A stretch of DNA of 64,000 nucleotides from a virus, in the IMG/VR virus record IMGVR_UViG_3300018013_000001, positions 1-64,000 of that record. One strand, written 5' to 3'. The number at the start of each line of letters is the position of its first letter. The stretch's first letter is position 1. This document shows positions 39,269 through 47,323 of the stretch, piece by piece. The notes under the pieces were generated by a model, which made no database searches, had not been told where the DNA came from, and saw nothing but the letters and a program-made list of their open reading frames with translations. The position numbers and the translations under genes are program-made.

Positions 39269-39552
39269 ATTTCCAGGCGGTCGCGGATGTCCAGGATCGC
39301 GTTCGCCAGTCTGACGATCATGAAATTATGATCCTCGATGCGATTAGCTAGAGGAACAAACTGCGGCTCTGGGCTTTTTCCCTCGGTGCTTTCTTTATTC
39401 CGAAGGATCGGGCTTAGACGCTCTTCTAAACAGCCCAAGACCTCCTGAGCGCCTTCGAGCGCGTTTTGTTGCCTGTCTAGCGCGGCGATCACTTGCTTTT
39501 CGGGTGTCTCATCAACTGCTGCATCTCTCATCACTTTAGATTTGTTCTTCAT
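39265..39552 (-). CDS. Minus-strand hypothetical protein
   Basis: The 95-residue protein is helical and charged (AALDRQQNALEGAQEVLGCL, EDHNFMIVRLANAILDIRDR). The stop overlaps the end of the MuF gene on the other strand. GGAGACTTAA precedes its ATG on the minus strand. It forms a pair with the RHH gene upstream and may be its partner. Function unknown. Confidence 0.6.
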   Translation of the reverse strand: MKNKSKVMRDAAVDETPEKQVIAALDRQQNALEGAQEVLGCLEERLSPILRNKESTEGKSPEPQFVPLANRIEDHNFMIVRLANAILDIRDRLEI

Positions 39553-39572
39553 GTTAAGTCTCCTTTGTGATT

Positions 39573-39791
39573 TCAGAATTTGATTTCCTCTCTCTTGGCC
39601 ATATCCCTCACGGCGAGTTCCAAAACGTGAGTTCTTCCCACGCCGAGCTTCTTTGCTAACGTTATGATGATCGTCTGCGCTTCGATGCTCAAGCGGAAGT
39701 GCTGCATCGACCGCTCGCTCAGGCTGATGCGGTGTGGGATCATGATTGGTTTTGGTGGTTTCGGGCGGATCGAATCAGGTTGGTTATTCAT
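39573..39791 (-). CDS. Minus-strand ribbon-helix-helix-like protein
   Basis: The 72-residue protein has an RHH-like pattern: HFRLSIEAQTIIITLAKKLG, VGRTHVLELAVRDMAKRE. The N-terminal 25 residues are Pro-rich. I took the ATG at 39791; a longer frame has no support. With the gene at 39265 it forms a small minus-strand unit inside the head block, perhaps a regulator or an antitoxin-type pair. TATATT stands upstream, but I see no convincing -35 box. Confidence 0.6.
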   Translation of the reverse strand: MNNQPDSIRPKPPKPIMIPHRISLSERSMQHFRLSIEAQTIIITLAKKLGVGRTHVLELAVRDMAKREEIKF

Positions 39792-39906
39792 CTGAGACAA
39801 TATACCACACAAGTCAAATACAAATTCTAAAGATTGTGAATTGCGGCGTCGCCTTTGCGCTTGCATCGTCCAAAAGCGGTGTATGGTAGATACGTTGGAG
39901 GAACGA

Positions 39907-40560
39907 ATGGACCCATCACCTACCCAGGTTCTCTGTCAGGTTCCCGGCGAATCAGCCACTCCTCAATACCTTCCGTTGTCAGAGGTGACGCGCGCGGTCG
40001 TGAAGACCGCGGCGAACCCGTACGTCGCCACCATCGCGGACGAGACGATCTTGTGTTGCGGGCTCTCCAATCAGGTCGTCACTCTGCCCACGGGCCCCGG
40101 CGTTCCCGTCGGAAAGACGTTCACGATCAAGGTGGTCGGTGCCGGAGTTCCCGTCAACGTCTGGGCTGCTCCTGACCCGGCGGGCGACAACGTCCCGATA
40201 GACGAATGGCAGGTCGCTTGGCCGAATGGAGGCAATTTTCAGCTTTGGAACGCTCCGTCCACCACTCAGAACGGAAGCGCGGTCACTCTGCGATGGGCAG
40301 GCCGCTACGTTTACGACGGCGTGATGAGCTCCACCGCCGCTCAGACGCATCTGAAATCCGCGAGCGCCGCGTTCACCGCCGACGACGTGGGAAGCGTGGT
40401 GAGAGTTGCGGGAGCGGGCGCGGGCGGCATCGATCTCATGGCCACCATATCGAGCCTAGTGAGCGCAACTGAGGTCGTCTTGGGCGGTTCATGCGCCACC
40501 ACGGTGGCTGCGGCCCGTGTCAGCGTCGGAGCGCAGTACTGGGTGGTCGGCAAGGTCTAG
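39907..40560 (+). CDS. Head-region structural protein with shared beta module
   Basis: The 217-residue protein begins with a beta-rich part (about residues 25-130: VATIADETILCCGLSNQVVT, TFTIKVVGAGVPVNVWA), resembling fibre or decoration modules. Residues about 137-208 (SAAFTADDVGSVVRVAGAGA) are a module also present in the sheath at 47324 and the fibre at 431. GGAGG precedes the ATG. Its place between MuF and protease suggests a decoration or minor virion protein. Confidence 0.6.
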   Translation: MDPSPTQVLCQVPGESATPQYLPLSEVTRAVVKTAANPYVATIADETILCCGLSNQVVTLPTGPGVPVGKTFTIKVVGAGVPVNVWAAPDPAGDNVPIDEWQVAWPNGGNFQLWNAPSTTQNGSAVTLRWAGRYVYDGVMSSTAAQTHLKSASAAFTADDVGSVVRVAGAGAGGIDLMATISSLVSATEVVLGGSCATTVAAARVSVGAQYWVVGKV

Positions 40561-40591
40561 GTTCCACGTAGAACGTCGAAGGTTTTGATTC

Positions 40592-40834
40592 ATGCCACTA
40601 AAGCAAGGCAGTTCGCAGGAAACGATCAGCCAGAACATCGCGACTGAGATCAGGCACGGGCACGATCCCAAGCAGGCGGCCGCGATTGCTTATGCTACGG
40701 CTCGCAAGGCAAAGGATTGTGATGCTGGCAAGTGCGGCATAGACGCCATCGTGGGTCAGTATCCGGTCCACAACGCCACGGGCATCCAGTGGCCTGTGAC
40801 GGAAGGAACAGAAGTGCCTGGGAGCAAGAAGTGA
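40592..40834 (+). CDS. Small phage protein of the MPLKxGSS type
   Basis: The 80-residue protein starts [20 protein letters not shown] and continues [20 protein letters not shown], a pattern found in small proteins of many phages, usually among head genes. The C-terminal part ([14 protein letters not shown]) is poorly conserved. Function unknown. Confidence 0.65.
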   Translation: MPLKQGSSQETISQNIATEIRHGHDPKQAAAIAYATARKAKDCDAGKCGIDAIVGQYPVHNATGIQWPVTEGTEVPGSKK

Positions 40835-40835
40835 G

Positions 40836-42377
40836 ATGCCTGTCGCCCTCGATGCCGTGCGTTATCTCGGCGAGCACCTCAGCGAGAACATCGCTCGCAC
40901 TCCAGAGGGATACCTCATCTGCAAGAACGCCATCATTGGACGCACCGGATTCCAAGGTTACACGGTCGGAGAGATTGAGCCGAAGAAGTCCACTGACAGT
41001 GGAGAGATCAGCGAGAACTGGAAGCTCTGGGATTCTTATTTTCAGGGCCGCTCCAGGGATGAACGAATCGATCTCTGGCGCGATCCCCAGGAGGTTTTCT
41101 CTCCAGCCACTCTCGCCAGCTTCGAAGGAAAAACTTTCACTCTCACTCATCCTGACACCAACCTTGATCCCGAGAACGAACAAGAGCATCACGTCGGACA
41201 TGTGCAGAACGTGCGCAAGGGTGAAGAACCTCTGGACTCTGGCGACTGGCCGATGCTTGCTGACATCATCGTCACAGACGCCGGGGCGATTAGGGCCATC
41301 GAGGGTGGAGACAGAGAACTTTCCTGTGGCTACACTTACCGGCTCGCCAAGAATGGTGAGCGGCTTGAGCAACACAAGATCATCGGAAATCACGTGGCTC
41401 TGGTCCCGAAGGGCAGGGCTGGTGATGAGGCAAGGATCAATGACGCCGCACCAACGAAGGAGACTCCCGTGAAAACTGACTTTTTGAAACGCATCTTCGC
41501 ATTGGGATTCCAGGCGTTCGCGAAGGACGCGAAGCCGGAAGAGTTGGCCACGGCCATCGAGGAAGTTGGCAAGGCAGAGCCCGTGCTTAAGGAGCCTCGC
41601 TTCGTGAAGATCGGCACCACGAGCGACGGTGTGGACATCTTCAAGAGCGTCGCCTTCGACGACGATGACAAGGGGAAGGACGACGACAAGAAGAACGCCA
41701 AGGATGCCGCCGAGGGTGGAGTCCAGGAAGAGGCAGAGCGCCGGGCCATGGACGACAGAGGAAAGCGCTTGCATGGTGCTCTTGATCTTCTTTTGCAAAA
41801 GGAAGGCGAGAAGAAAGCCGCCGGAGATGCGGACTTGGCCGAGCTGGGCAAGCTCTTCTCGCAGTTCATGGCCGAGGAAGGGGCCGAGCAGGAGCACGCC
41901 GGAGACGACGACAAGGGCAAGGCCAAGGACGACAAGAGCGAAGAGGAGCTGAAGCCCATCGGCGATGACGACAAGGGGAAGGATGACGATGAGGGCAAAG
42001 GCAAGGATGACGACAAGGGCAAGGGGAAAGATGATGCCGAGATCGTGAGTCCCGAACCCGACCTGGAGAAGAAACAAGTGCCGGAGTCTCAGTTCGACAC
42101 GGCCGCCGTTCTGCTCAAGGGTCTTCGTCCGTTCATCGCCAAATGCGGAGACAAGAAAACCATCGCGGCCTTCAACACCGCCCTGGACTCCCTGAACGCC
42201 GCCCGCAAGAAAGCCGGCGATGGCACAGGCAGCTATGCGAGCTTCGAGAGCGCGGCTCAGAGTCTTGGCAAGGACACCGCGATGCAGGGTGAATCTCCGG
42301 TGCAGAAGGAAGCCAAGCGCATAGACGCCATCTACAGGGCGGAGATGGAGAAGCGCAGCCGCCGGGGAAAGAAGTAA
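40836..42377 (+). CDS. Prohead protease/scaffold fusion (DUF2213-like)
   Basis: The 513-residue protein starts with a DUF2213-type domain (about residues 10-205: GYLICKNAIIGRTGFQGYTV, FEGKTFTLTHPDTNLDPE, ELSCGYTYRLAKNGE, IIGNHVALVPKGRAG), which is associated with head maturation proteases; His in THPD and NHVAL and Ser in ELSCGY would fit a catalytic set. The remainder (from about 212) is charged and repetitive (DDDKGKDDD runs) and resembles a scaffold. A second start for the scaffold lies at 41469. Confidence 0.75.
   Translation: MPVALDAVRYLGEHLSENIARTPEGYLICKNAIIGRTGFQGYTVGEIEPKKSTDSGEISENWKLWDSYFQGRSRDERIDLWRDPQEVFSPATLASFEGKTFTLTHPDTNLDPENEQEHHVGHVQNVRKGEEPLDSGDWPMLADIIVTDAGAIRAIEGGDRELSCGYTYRLAKNGERLEQHKIIGNHVALVPKGRAGDEARINDAAPTKETPVKTDFLKRIFALGFQAFAKDAKPEELATAIEEVGKAEPVLKEPRFVKIGTTSDGVDIFKSVAFDDDDKGKDDDKKNAKDAAEGGVQEEAERRAMDDRGKRLHGALDLLLQKEGEKKAAGDADLAELGKLFSQFMAEEGAEQEHAGDDDKGKAKDDKSEEELKPIGDDDKGKDDDEGKGKDDDKGKGKDDAEIVSPEPDLEKKQVPESQFDTAAVLLKGLRPFIAKCGDKKTIAAFNTALDSLNAARKKAGDGTGSYASFESAAQSLGKDTAMQGESPVQKEAKRIDAIYRAEMEKRSRRGKK
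41469..42377 (+). CDS. Scaffold, internal in-frame start within the protease gene
   Basis: A GTG at 41469 in the same frame has AAGGAGA 5 bases upstream, the best ribosome binding site inside the gene, exactly at the border between protease and charged C-terminal part. The product would be 302 residues, acidic and coiled, as expected of a scaffold. Phage lambda makes its scaffold Nu3 from inside the protease gene C in this way. It is inference that the same happens here. Confidence 0.6.
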   Translation: MKTDFLKRIFALGFQAFAKDAKPEELATAIEEVGKAEPVLKEPRFVKIGTTSDGVDIFKSVAFDDDDKGKDDDKKNAKDAAEGGVQEEAERRAMDDRGKRLHGALDLLLQKEGEKKAAGDADLAELGKLFSQFMAEEGAEQEHAGDDDKGKAKDDKSEEELKPIGDDDKGKDDDEGKGKDDDKGKGKDDAEIVSPEPDLEKKQVPESQFDTAAVLLKGLRPFIAKCGDKKTIAAFNTALDSLNAARKKAGDGTGSYASFESAAQSLGKDTAMQGESPVQKEAKRIDAIYRAEMEKRSRRGKK

Positions 42378-42409
42378 GCCAGGCTTCAGACTGTAGGGTT
42401 TTGGAACGA

Positions 42410-42426
42410 GCGGGCCGGGAGCCCGC
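42410..42426 (+). promoter_or_regulatory. Hairpin before the cement-protein gene
   Basis: GCGGGC and GCCCGC form a 6-bp stem with a 5-base loop, 25 bases before the next ATG. It could be a processing or attenuation site between scaffold and virion genes. There is no U-tract. Confidence 0.35.
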
Positions 42427-42450
42427 AGAGCAGAAGAGGAGAAGAAAATC

Positions 42451-43260
42451 ATGTTGACAATCCATTCAGGGAAATTGGCATTGCTCCGTTGGCTGGACCG
42501 GCACTTCGCCAAGCACGGATACAACAGGGCTTTCGAGCGCCATGTGGCGCGATTGCTCTATGACCCGAGTGGAATTTCGGAGACGGGTAGCGGGACCCCC
42601 TTCGGTGCCGTGATCCCGGTGACAGGATTGAACATCGGATTCCTCGGCCAAGTTTCGAGAACCGGCGAGCGCGTGATCGCGGCCGGCCAGGCATCTGCTC
42701 AACTGACTCCGTTCGTGGCTGATGCGATCGCCTTCGGAGATGCGGTCTATCTGGTGCCCGACACGACCGCTCAGGGAGCAACGCCCTCAGCTCCGACACA
42801 ACCCGCCCCTCTCACGTCATCCTTGGGTGGAACGTACATGTCGCTCAGGGCCGCCATCATCGGGACAGGCACTCCGGGTTCTCCGAGCGGAGGGATAACC
42901 TTCAGCGCTCCGTATTTCTCAGGCATCGCCGTCCGCTTGGTGAAGACGATGCTTGGGTATCCTCAAGTGCCCGGAACTCTGGCGATCGGCTCCTACGCGC
43001 CCGGAGAGGTGATGGAAGTTCTGGAGCGAGGTTCTGTTGTCGTGAGAGTTTGGGCTGGCACGCCGCAGAGGAACCAGCCGGTGTATCTGCGAACCGCGTA
43101 CAACATCATTTACTCGCCCGGCCCCGTCGGCGGACTCGAAGCATACGTCTCCGCGAGTTCCGCGAGTCAGGTCGCCCTCGTCGGAGTCGTGTTCCGCACC
43201 GGGTACGTGGACGGCAACGGATGCTGCGAGATCACGCTGTTGTCGCGGCAGTCTGCGTAG
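42451..43260 (+). CDS. Capsid cement/decoration-like protein
   Basis: The 269-residue protein lies directly before the capsid gene. It is rich in Gly, Ala, Val and Thr with beta-type segments (VIPVTGLNIGFLGQVSRTGE, AIAFGDAVYLVPDT, GEVMEVLERGSVVVRVWAG), close to DUF2190-type cement proteins but longer. AGAGGAGAAG precedes the ATG. The family call is moderate. Confidence 0.55.
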   Translation: MLTIHSGKLALLRWLDRHFAKHGYNRAFERHVARLLYDPSGISETGSGTPFGAVIPVTGLNIGFLGQVSRTGERVIAAGQASAQLTPFVADAIAFGDAVYLVPDTTAQGATPSAPTQPAPLTSSLGGTYMSLRAAIIGTGTPGSPSGGITFSAPYFSGIAVRLVKTMLGYPQVPGTLAIGSYAPGEVMEVLERGSVVVRVWAGTPQRNQPVYLRTAYNIIYSPGPVGGLEAYVSASSASQVALVGVVFRTGYVDGNGCCEITLLSRQSA

Positions 43261-43323
43261 CGACTGGTCGGCCGGTTGGTTGAGAGAGTTCGATCATTGA
43301 TGAGACTGTTTGGAGGATCAGAA

Positions 43324-44325
43324 ATGTTCAAACACAATTGGACAGGGAGTGTGGCAAAGGACGCCGCCAGCGGCGCGGGTTTTGCTTTTCTCCAATCTCA
43401 GCTTGAGTTGCCGGACGTCAGGCTCATCGAGCCCTTGGCGTCGGTCACCCACCCTCGGGACATTCCCATCAAGACGGGCGGAGGATTCCCCGAGTTCGTG
43501 AGCCGCTGGGCCTCTGATTATGCCACCGTCGGCGGGAACCAGTATGGCCTACAGCTAACTCAGAACACCGACGTGCCGACGGTCCAGACCAACATCAACA
43601 AGGGCGTGTGGCGCACGTTCATCTGGCAGGCGTCCATGCTCATCACCCATCTAGACCTCCAGCGCCTGATCGACGCCAAGCGCTTCGGAATGCCGATGCC
43701 ATTCAGCATCCAGGACCTGCTCGACCGAGGAGTCAGGGTGATCTGGGGCAAAGCCCTGGATCGCGTGACCTACCTGGGTTGGGCGGGTCAGCCGGGCCTC
43801 ATCAACAACACGGCGATTGGCTACACGGCAGCCTCGAACGGCGCGGCCGGTTCTCCGCTGTGGTCGAGGAAGACGACCACCGAAATCCTGAACGACATCA
43901 ACCAGATCCTGCTGGCCACACAGCAGGCATCAGGATACGATGTGGCCGGGATGGCGGACACGATTCTGATGGACTATGAGCACTACGACATCATGACGCA
44001 GCCCATGACCATCGGCGGGTTCAACTCCCTGCTCGAATGGGTTCTGGCGAACAACATCGCGAAGCGCCAAGGGATCGAAGTGGAGATCCTTCCCCTCCCG
44101 GATCCGTGGATCGTTGGCCAGGGGCAGGTTGGCAGCCTGGCCAGATTGCTTGCGTACCGCAAGAACGACGAGACCGTGGAGCTTCAGATCCCGCAGCCGA
44201 TCCAGAAAGTGATGACGGTCCCGAGCGTGAAGGATGGCGGAGCTTACGAGACGCTGTTCAACGGTTGCGTGTCTCAGGTTCAGGTGTTCCGCAGCACCGC
44301 GATGGCTTATCTTGACGGCATTTAA
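43324..44325 (+). CDS. Major capsid protein (DUF2184-like)
   Basis: The 333-residue protein is the main shell protein by position and motifs: IKTGGGFPEFVSRWASDYAT, LDLQRLIDAKRFGMPMP, VTYLGWAGQPGLINN, ADTILMDYEHYDIMTQPM and QIPQPIQKVMTVPSV, as in DUF2184 capsids with the HK97 fold. The start at ATG 43324 has GGAGG 7 bases upstream; a GTG-type extension to 43276 is not supported. Confidence 0.8.
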   Translation: MFKHNWTGSVAKDAASGAGFAFLQSQLELPDVRLIEPLASVTHPRDIPIKTGGGFPEFVSRWASDYATVGGNQYGLQLTQNTDVPTVQTNINKGVWRTFIWQASMLITHLDLQRLIDAKRFGMPMPFSIQDLLDRGVRVIWGKALDRVTYLGWAGQPGLINNTAIGYTAASNGAAGSPLWSRKTTTEILNDINQILLATQQASGYDVAGMADTILMDYEHYDIMTQPMTIGGFNSLLEWVLANNIAKRQGIEVEILPLPDPWIVGQGQVGSLARLLAYRKNDETVELQIPQPIQKVMTVPSVKDGGAYETLFNGCVSQVQVFRSTAMAYLDGI

Positions 44326-44380
44326 GCGTCAGGGTGTATAATGCTTGTCGCCGGGTTCCAGAAAAGATCGGTCCGGCGAC
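44312..44380 (+). promoter_or_regulatory. Possible promoter and leader hairpin after the capsid gene
   Basis: TATAAT stands at 44337, with TTGACG at 44312 but a long 19-base spacer. The following leader forms a perfect 8-bp hairpin (GTCGCCGG 44347, CCGGCGAC 44373) right before GAGGTGA and the ATG at 44388. It may tune expression of connector and tail genes relative to the capsid. Confidence 0.4.
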
Positions 44381-44387
44381 GAGGTGA

Positions 44388-44705
44388 ATGATGTACCAAA
44401 GGGTTCAGCGCACGATGTTCTTGACGAAGCGAGACGGGCATCCGGCGATCAGGCTGATGGCATCGCCAGAGCCACAGCATCTTCCGGCGTGGTTCACGGC
44501 GACGGAGTTCTACAAGGAAGCCGTGGAGCGCGGAAACATCTTGGAAGTGAGGGGCAAGCCACCGGCACCGCCAGCGGAGGAGTTCAAGGGTGAGCCCAAG
44601 ATTCCGATGGGTCTTCCGACGCCTCCCAACCAGCCAGAGACGGCGCCACTCACAGTCGGCGCAAAGAACAGAGGCAGAAGCAAGGCCGCCCAACCAAGTG
44701 CGTAG
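44388..44705 (+). CDS. Small head protein, first of a tandem pair
   Basis: The 105-residue protein contains MASPEPQHLPAWFTATEFYK and EAVERGNILEVRGK, followed by a Pro-rich tail (APPAEEFKGEPKIPM). The same core occurs in the next gene, so the two arose by duplication. GAGGTGA precedes the ATG. Function unknown; the position suggests a minor head protein. Confidence 0.6.
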   Translation: MMYQRVQRTMFLTKRDGHPAIRLMASPEPQHLPAWFTATEFYKEAVERGNILEVRGKPPAPPAEEFKGEPKIPMGLPTPPNQPETAPLTVGAKNRGRSKAAQPSA

Positions 44706-44717
44706 GGTGAATCAGAA

Positions 44718-45110
44718 ATGCTAGTGATAATCAAAAACAGTTTTTTCCTCCGATGCCCCGATGCCAGCCAAATGCTTTATCACCAGAATCTTCACCTCCA
44801 CGCTTCTCCCGAGCCGCAGGAGATTCCCGAATGGGTGGCCGAGGCGGAGGTTTACAAGGAAGCCCTCAAGAGGGGAACGGTCTTGGAGATCAAGGTTGCC
44901 TCCGCCGAGATCAAGCCACAGGCTGATCCAGTGACCGAAAAACCATCCGCCTCGGATGCCAGTGATTCAAAGCACCAGTCCAAGGCTGACGCGAAGGCTG
45001 ACGCTGAGGCAAAAGCCCAAGAAGCGTGCGATGCGGAAGAGGAAGCGGACGAGCTGGTCGATGAGGACCAAGCTGCGGCCGATGCTCAGAAGAAACAGAA
45101 GAGTGCGTGA
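44718..45110 (+). CDS. Small head protein, second of a tandem pair
   Basis: The 130-residue protein repeats the core of its neighbour (HASPEPQEIPEWVAEAEVYK, EALKRGTVLEIK) but has a different, strongly acidic and Ala-rich tail (ADAEAKAQEACDAEEEADEL). The pair thus keeps the N-terminal domain and diverges in the tail. Function unknown. Confidence 0.6.
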   Translation: MLVIIKNSFFLRCPDASQMLYHQNLHLHASPEPQEIPEWVAEAEVYKEALKRGTVLEIKVASAEIKPQADPVTEKPSASDASDSKHQSKADAKADAEAKAQEACDAEEEADELVDEDQAAADAQKKQKSA

Positions 45111-45838
45111 GGAGTGATGTGGGTGGGTTCCCAGATTACAGCGAGTGGCTCGAGTCGGTTTGGGGATGGCCTGACGAGTCGGGCGGGATGCTGCCCACCC
45201 TCGCGGGTGCCTCGAACGTAGTCTACGGAACGAACCCACCCTACACCGTTCAAGATTTTCTCGCCCTCTATCCCAAGTTCGCGGGACCGCCTCTGATCTC
45301 GCCCGTGACCACGGTTTCGGGAAGCGCAAGCGTAAGCGTTCCAGACGCAACGGGACTGACGATTGGCAACGCCGTCGCCGGACCTGGAATACCGAACGGA
45401 ACCTTCATCTCGGGCATCGCTGGCTTGGTCCTGACGCTCTCGCAGAACGCCACCGCAAGCGCGTCGATCAGCCTCACCATCTGGAACGCTCCGCCGATAC
45501 CGTTCGCCGTCATCACCGCCTATCTTTACTTGGCCACCGCATCTCTTGTTCAGGCTCGCTGGCAGGAGCAGTGGGTGCTCGCTGTCGCGCTGTACGTGGC
45601 GCACTTCCTCACCCTGTACGCGAGGTCTGATGGCGATCCGAACTCCAGCGTCGGGCGGATCGCGGCCCAAGGGCTGGCGACCGGAATAGCCGTTGCGAAG
45701 TCGGTCGGCGACGTGAGCGTGAGCTATCAGCCGGTGCAAGGCTTGGAGAACTGGGCGAGCTGGAACCTGACGCAATACGGCCAGATGCTGGCGACGATGG
45801 CCAAGGTGATCGGCAGCGGGCCGATGCTGGCATGGTGA
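45107..45838 (+). CDS. Head-tail adaptor, DUF4054-like, with inserted beta module
   Basis: The 243-residue protein has a DUF4054-type start (PYTVQDFLALYPKFAGPPLI) and end (FAVITAYLYLATASLVQARW, ALYVAHFLTLYARSD). Between them (about residues 65-130) lies a Ser/Val-rich beta segment (VSGSASVSVPDATGLTIGNA) that the usual family lacks. The GTG at 45107 overlaps the previous stop; a GTG at 45119 with AGGAGT before it is another start. Confidence 0.6.
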   Translation: MRSDVGGFPDYSEWLESVWGWPDESGGMLPTLAGASNVVYGTNPPYTVQDFLALYPKFAGPPLISPVTTVSGSASVSVPDATGLTIGNAVAGPGIPNGTFISGIAGLVLTLSQNATASASISLTIWNAPPIPFAVITAYLYLATASLVQARWQEQWVLAVALYVAHFLTLYARSDGDPNSSVGRIAAQGLATGIAVAKSVGDVSVSYQPVQGLENWASWNLTQYGQMLATMAKVIGSGPMLAW

Positions 45839-45842
45839 GAGC

Positions 45843-46331
45843 ATGATGCCTCAAATCTCGGTTTCGAGAAGCGGTAGCGGCCCGCTGGCCCTCTACCAGG
45901 CGCTCTCCAAGATCAGGCGCGCAGAGGTGCTGGTCGGCATCCCGCAGCGGACGGCTGGCCGGCCTCGGCAGAAGATAAACAACGCCGCCCTGCTCTACAT
46001 CCACACGCACGGCTCTCCGGTTCGGGGCATCCCCGCCCGTCCCGTCATCGAGCCAGCGATCCAGGCCGAGGGCAACAGGCAGGCCATCGCGGTGGAGCTT
46101 GAGGCTGCGGCCAAGGCATGGCTCGACAAGAATCCAGTGAAGGCCACTGCTTTCCTGCGTCGCGCCGGAATCGCCGGGGTGAACGCCTCGAAGTCCTGGT
46201 TCGTCGATCCGCGGAACCGCTGGGCACCGAACGCTCCGTCCACCATCAAGCGGAAGGGTTCGGACAGACCCCTGATCGACACCGGAGCCATGAGAAAGTC
46301 CATCACGTTCGTGGTCAGGGAAGAGACATGA
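45843..46331 (+). CDS. Tail completion / neck protein, gp10-like
   Basis: The 162-residue protein has the pattern of HK97-gp10-like or gpS-like neck proteins: EVLVGIPQRTAGRPRQKINN, AALLYIHTHGSPVRGIPARP, WAPNAPSTIKRKGSDRPLID, TGAMRKSITFVV. It should cap the head-tail joint. The gene overlaps the next by 4 bases. Confidence 0.7.
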   Translation: MMPQISVSRSGSGPLALYQALSKIRRAEVLVGIPQRTAGRPRQKINNAALLYIHTHGSPVRGIPARPVIEPAIQAEGNRQAIAVELEAAAKAWLDKNPVKATAFLRRAGIAGVNASKSWFVDPRNRWAPNAPSTIKRKGSDRPLIDTGAMRKSITFVVREET

Positions 46332-46693
46332 TCGACGTTTCCGAAGTGGTCAACGATCCTGAGAACGCGCAGAGTTACAGCATCCTGCGCTCGGCTGGAA
46401 CCTGGGTCAACGGCGTGTGGCAGCCGAACGCGGAGACGCTTCAGGGCTACGGGAGAATCTCCGTCGCCAGACCGCGCGACGTGGAGATGATCCCCGAAGG
46501 AGACAAGATCGTCGGGGCGATGGTCTTCTGGTCCAGCACCGCGATCTTTGGGACCAGAGCAGACAGCGCTGGAAACGGCGGCTCGAGCGACATCCTGATG
46601 TGGAGGGGAAAGAAGTTCCGAGTGCTGAGCGTGTATCAATATTCTGACTATGGTTATTGGAAGGCGATAGCCACGCGGATGGAGGCGGCCTGA
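46328..46693 (+). CDS. Connector / head-closure-like protein
   Basis: The 121-residue protein starts MIDVSEVVNDPENAQSYSIL and has beta-type parts (WVNGVWQPNAETLQGYGRIS, DILMWRGKKFRVLSVYQYSD). Position and size fit a head-closure or stopper protein. It overlaps both neighbours by 4 bases or less, so all are translationally coupled. Confidence 0.6.
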   Translation: MIDVSEVVNDPENAQSYSILRSAGTWVNGVWQPNAETLQGYGRISVARPRDVEMIPEGDKIVGAMVFWSSTAIFGTRADSAGNGGSSDILMWRGKKFRVLSVYQYSDYGYWKAIATRMEAA

Positions 46694-47313
46694 TGACCAC
46701 GACCACCTATCCAAACACGCAGCAGCTCGTGAGTTCGGCGCTGACCATCTCTCAGGTCAACGCCGTCTTGCAGCCGCTCACGCTCGGCATGCTCGGCCTG
46801 CTGGTGGAGATCAACTCTTCTGCCGTCCGCGTCGAGTGGCCCAAGGAAGGCGCGCCGTTCGTGAACACTCCAGATGACGACGTGTGCTTCCTGCGATGCG
46901 TTCCCGAGGATGGCGAGTACAACAAGGTCCGAGACAAGGCCGTCATCCAGAACGACGACGATGCGGAGTCGATCACGGAACGGTTCAGCTACACGCGCGT
47001 CTGGCGAATCACCTGGTGCCTCTATGGTCCCAACTCGACGGACAGAGCGAGGGCCATCAAGAGCGCCATCTTCGAGGTTGATTACTTCCTCGACCAGCTT
47101 TCGCTGAGCCAGCTTTTCCCGGTCAGCGAGTACGGAGAGCCGGTCCGCGCACCGGAGAACATCGACGGCCAGTGGTTCGAGCGGGTGGACTATGAGGTGA
47201 CGATGTACGAGTTCGTGGTCGAGACCATCATCGATCAGAGCGTGAAGAGCGTGGAAGTGAAGACGTTCGAGCACGCTGGGCAGTTTGCTGATTTTACAGT
47301 GACAGGTAGCTAA
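46693..47313 (+). CDS. Tail terminator-like protein
   Basis: The 206-residue protein contains VRVEWPKEGAPFVNTPDDDV, VWRITWCLYGPNSTDRARAI and WFERVDYEVTMYEFVVETI, as in the LIC_12616-type neck/tail proteins of contractile phages. It sits directly before the sheath, the expected place. The ATG at 46693 overlaps the previous stop (ATGA). Confidence 0.65.
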   Translation: MTTTTYPNTQQLVSSALTISQVNAVLQPLTLGMLGLLVEINSSAVRVEWPKEGAPFVNTPDDDVCFLRCVPEDGEYNKVRDKAVIQNDDDAESITERFSYTRVWRITWCLYGPNSTDRARAIKSAIFEVDYFLDQLSLSQLFPVSEYGEPVRAPENIDGQWFERVDYEVTMYEFVVETIIDQSVKSVEVKTFEHAGQFADFTVTGS

Positions 47314-47323
47314 GGAGTCCAAA

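Noticed and set aside
40695-42524. A 609-codon minus-strand frame antisense to the protease/scaffold gene
   Set aside because: It mirrors the Lys/Asp-rich repeats of the scaffold (giving Leu/Val/Phe runs) and has no start context; the + strand gene has clear family motifs.
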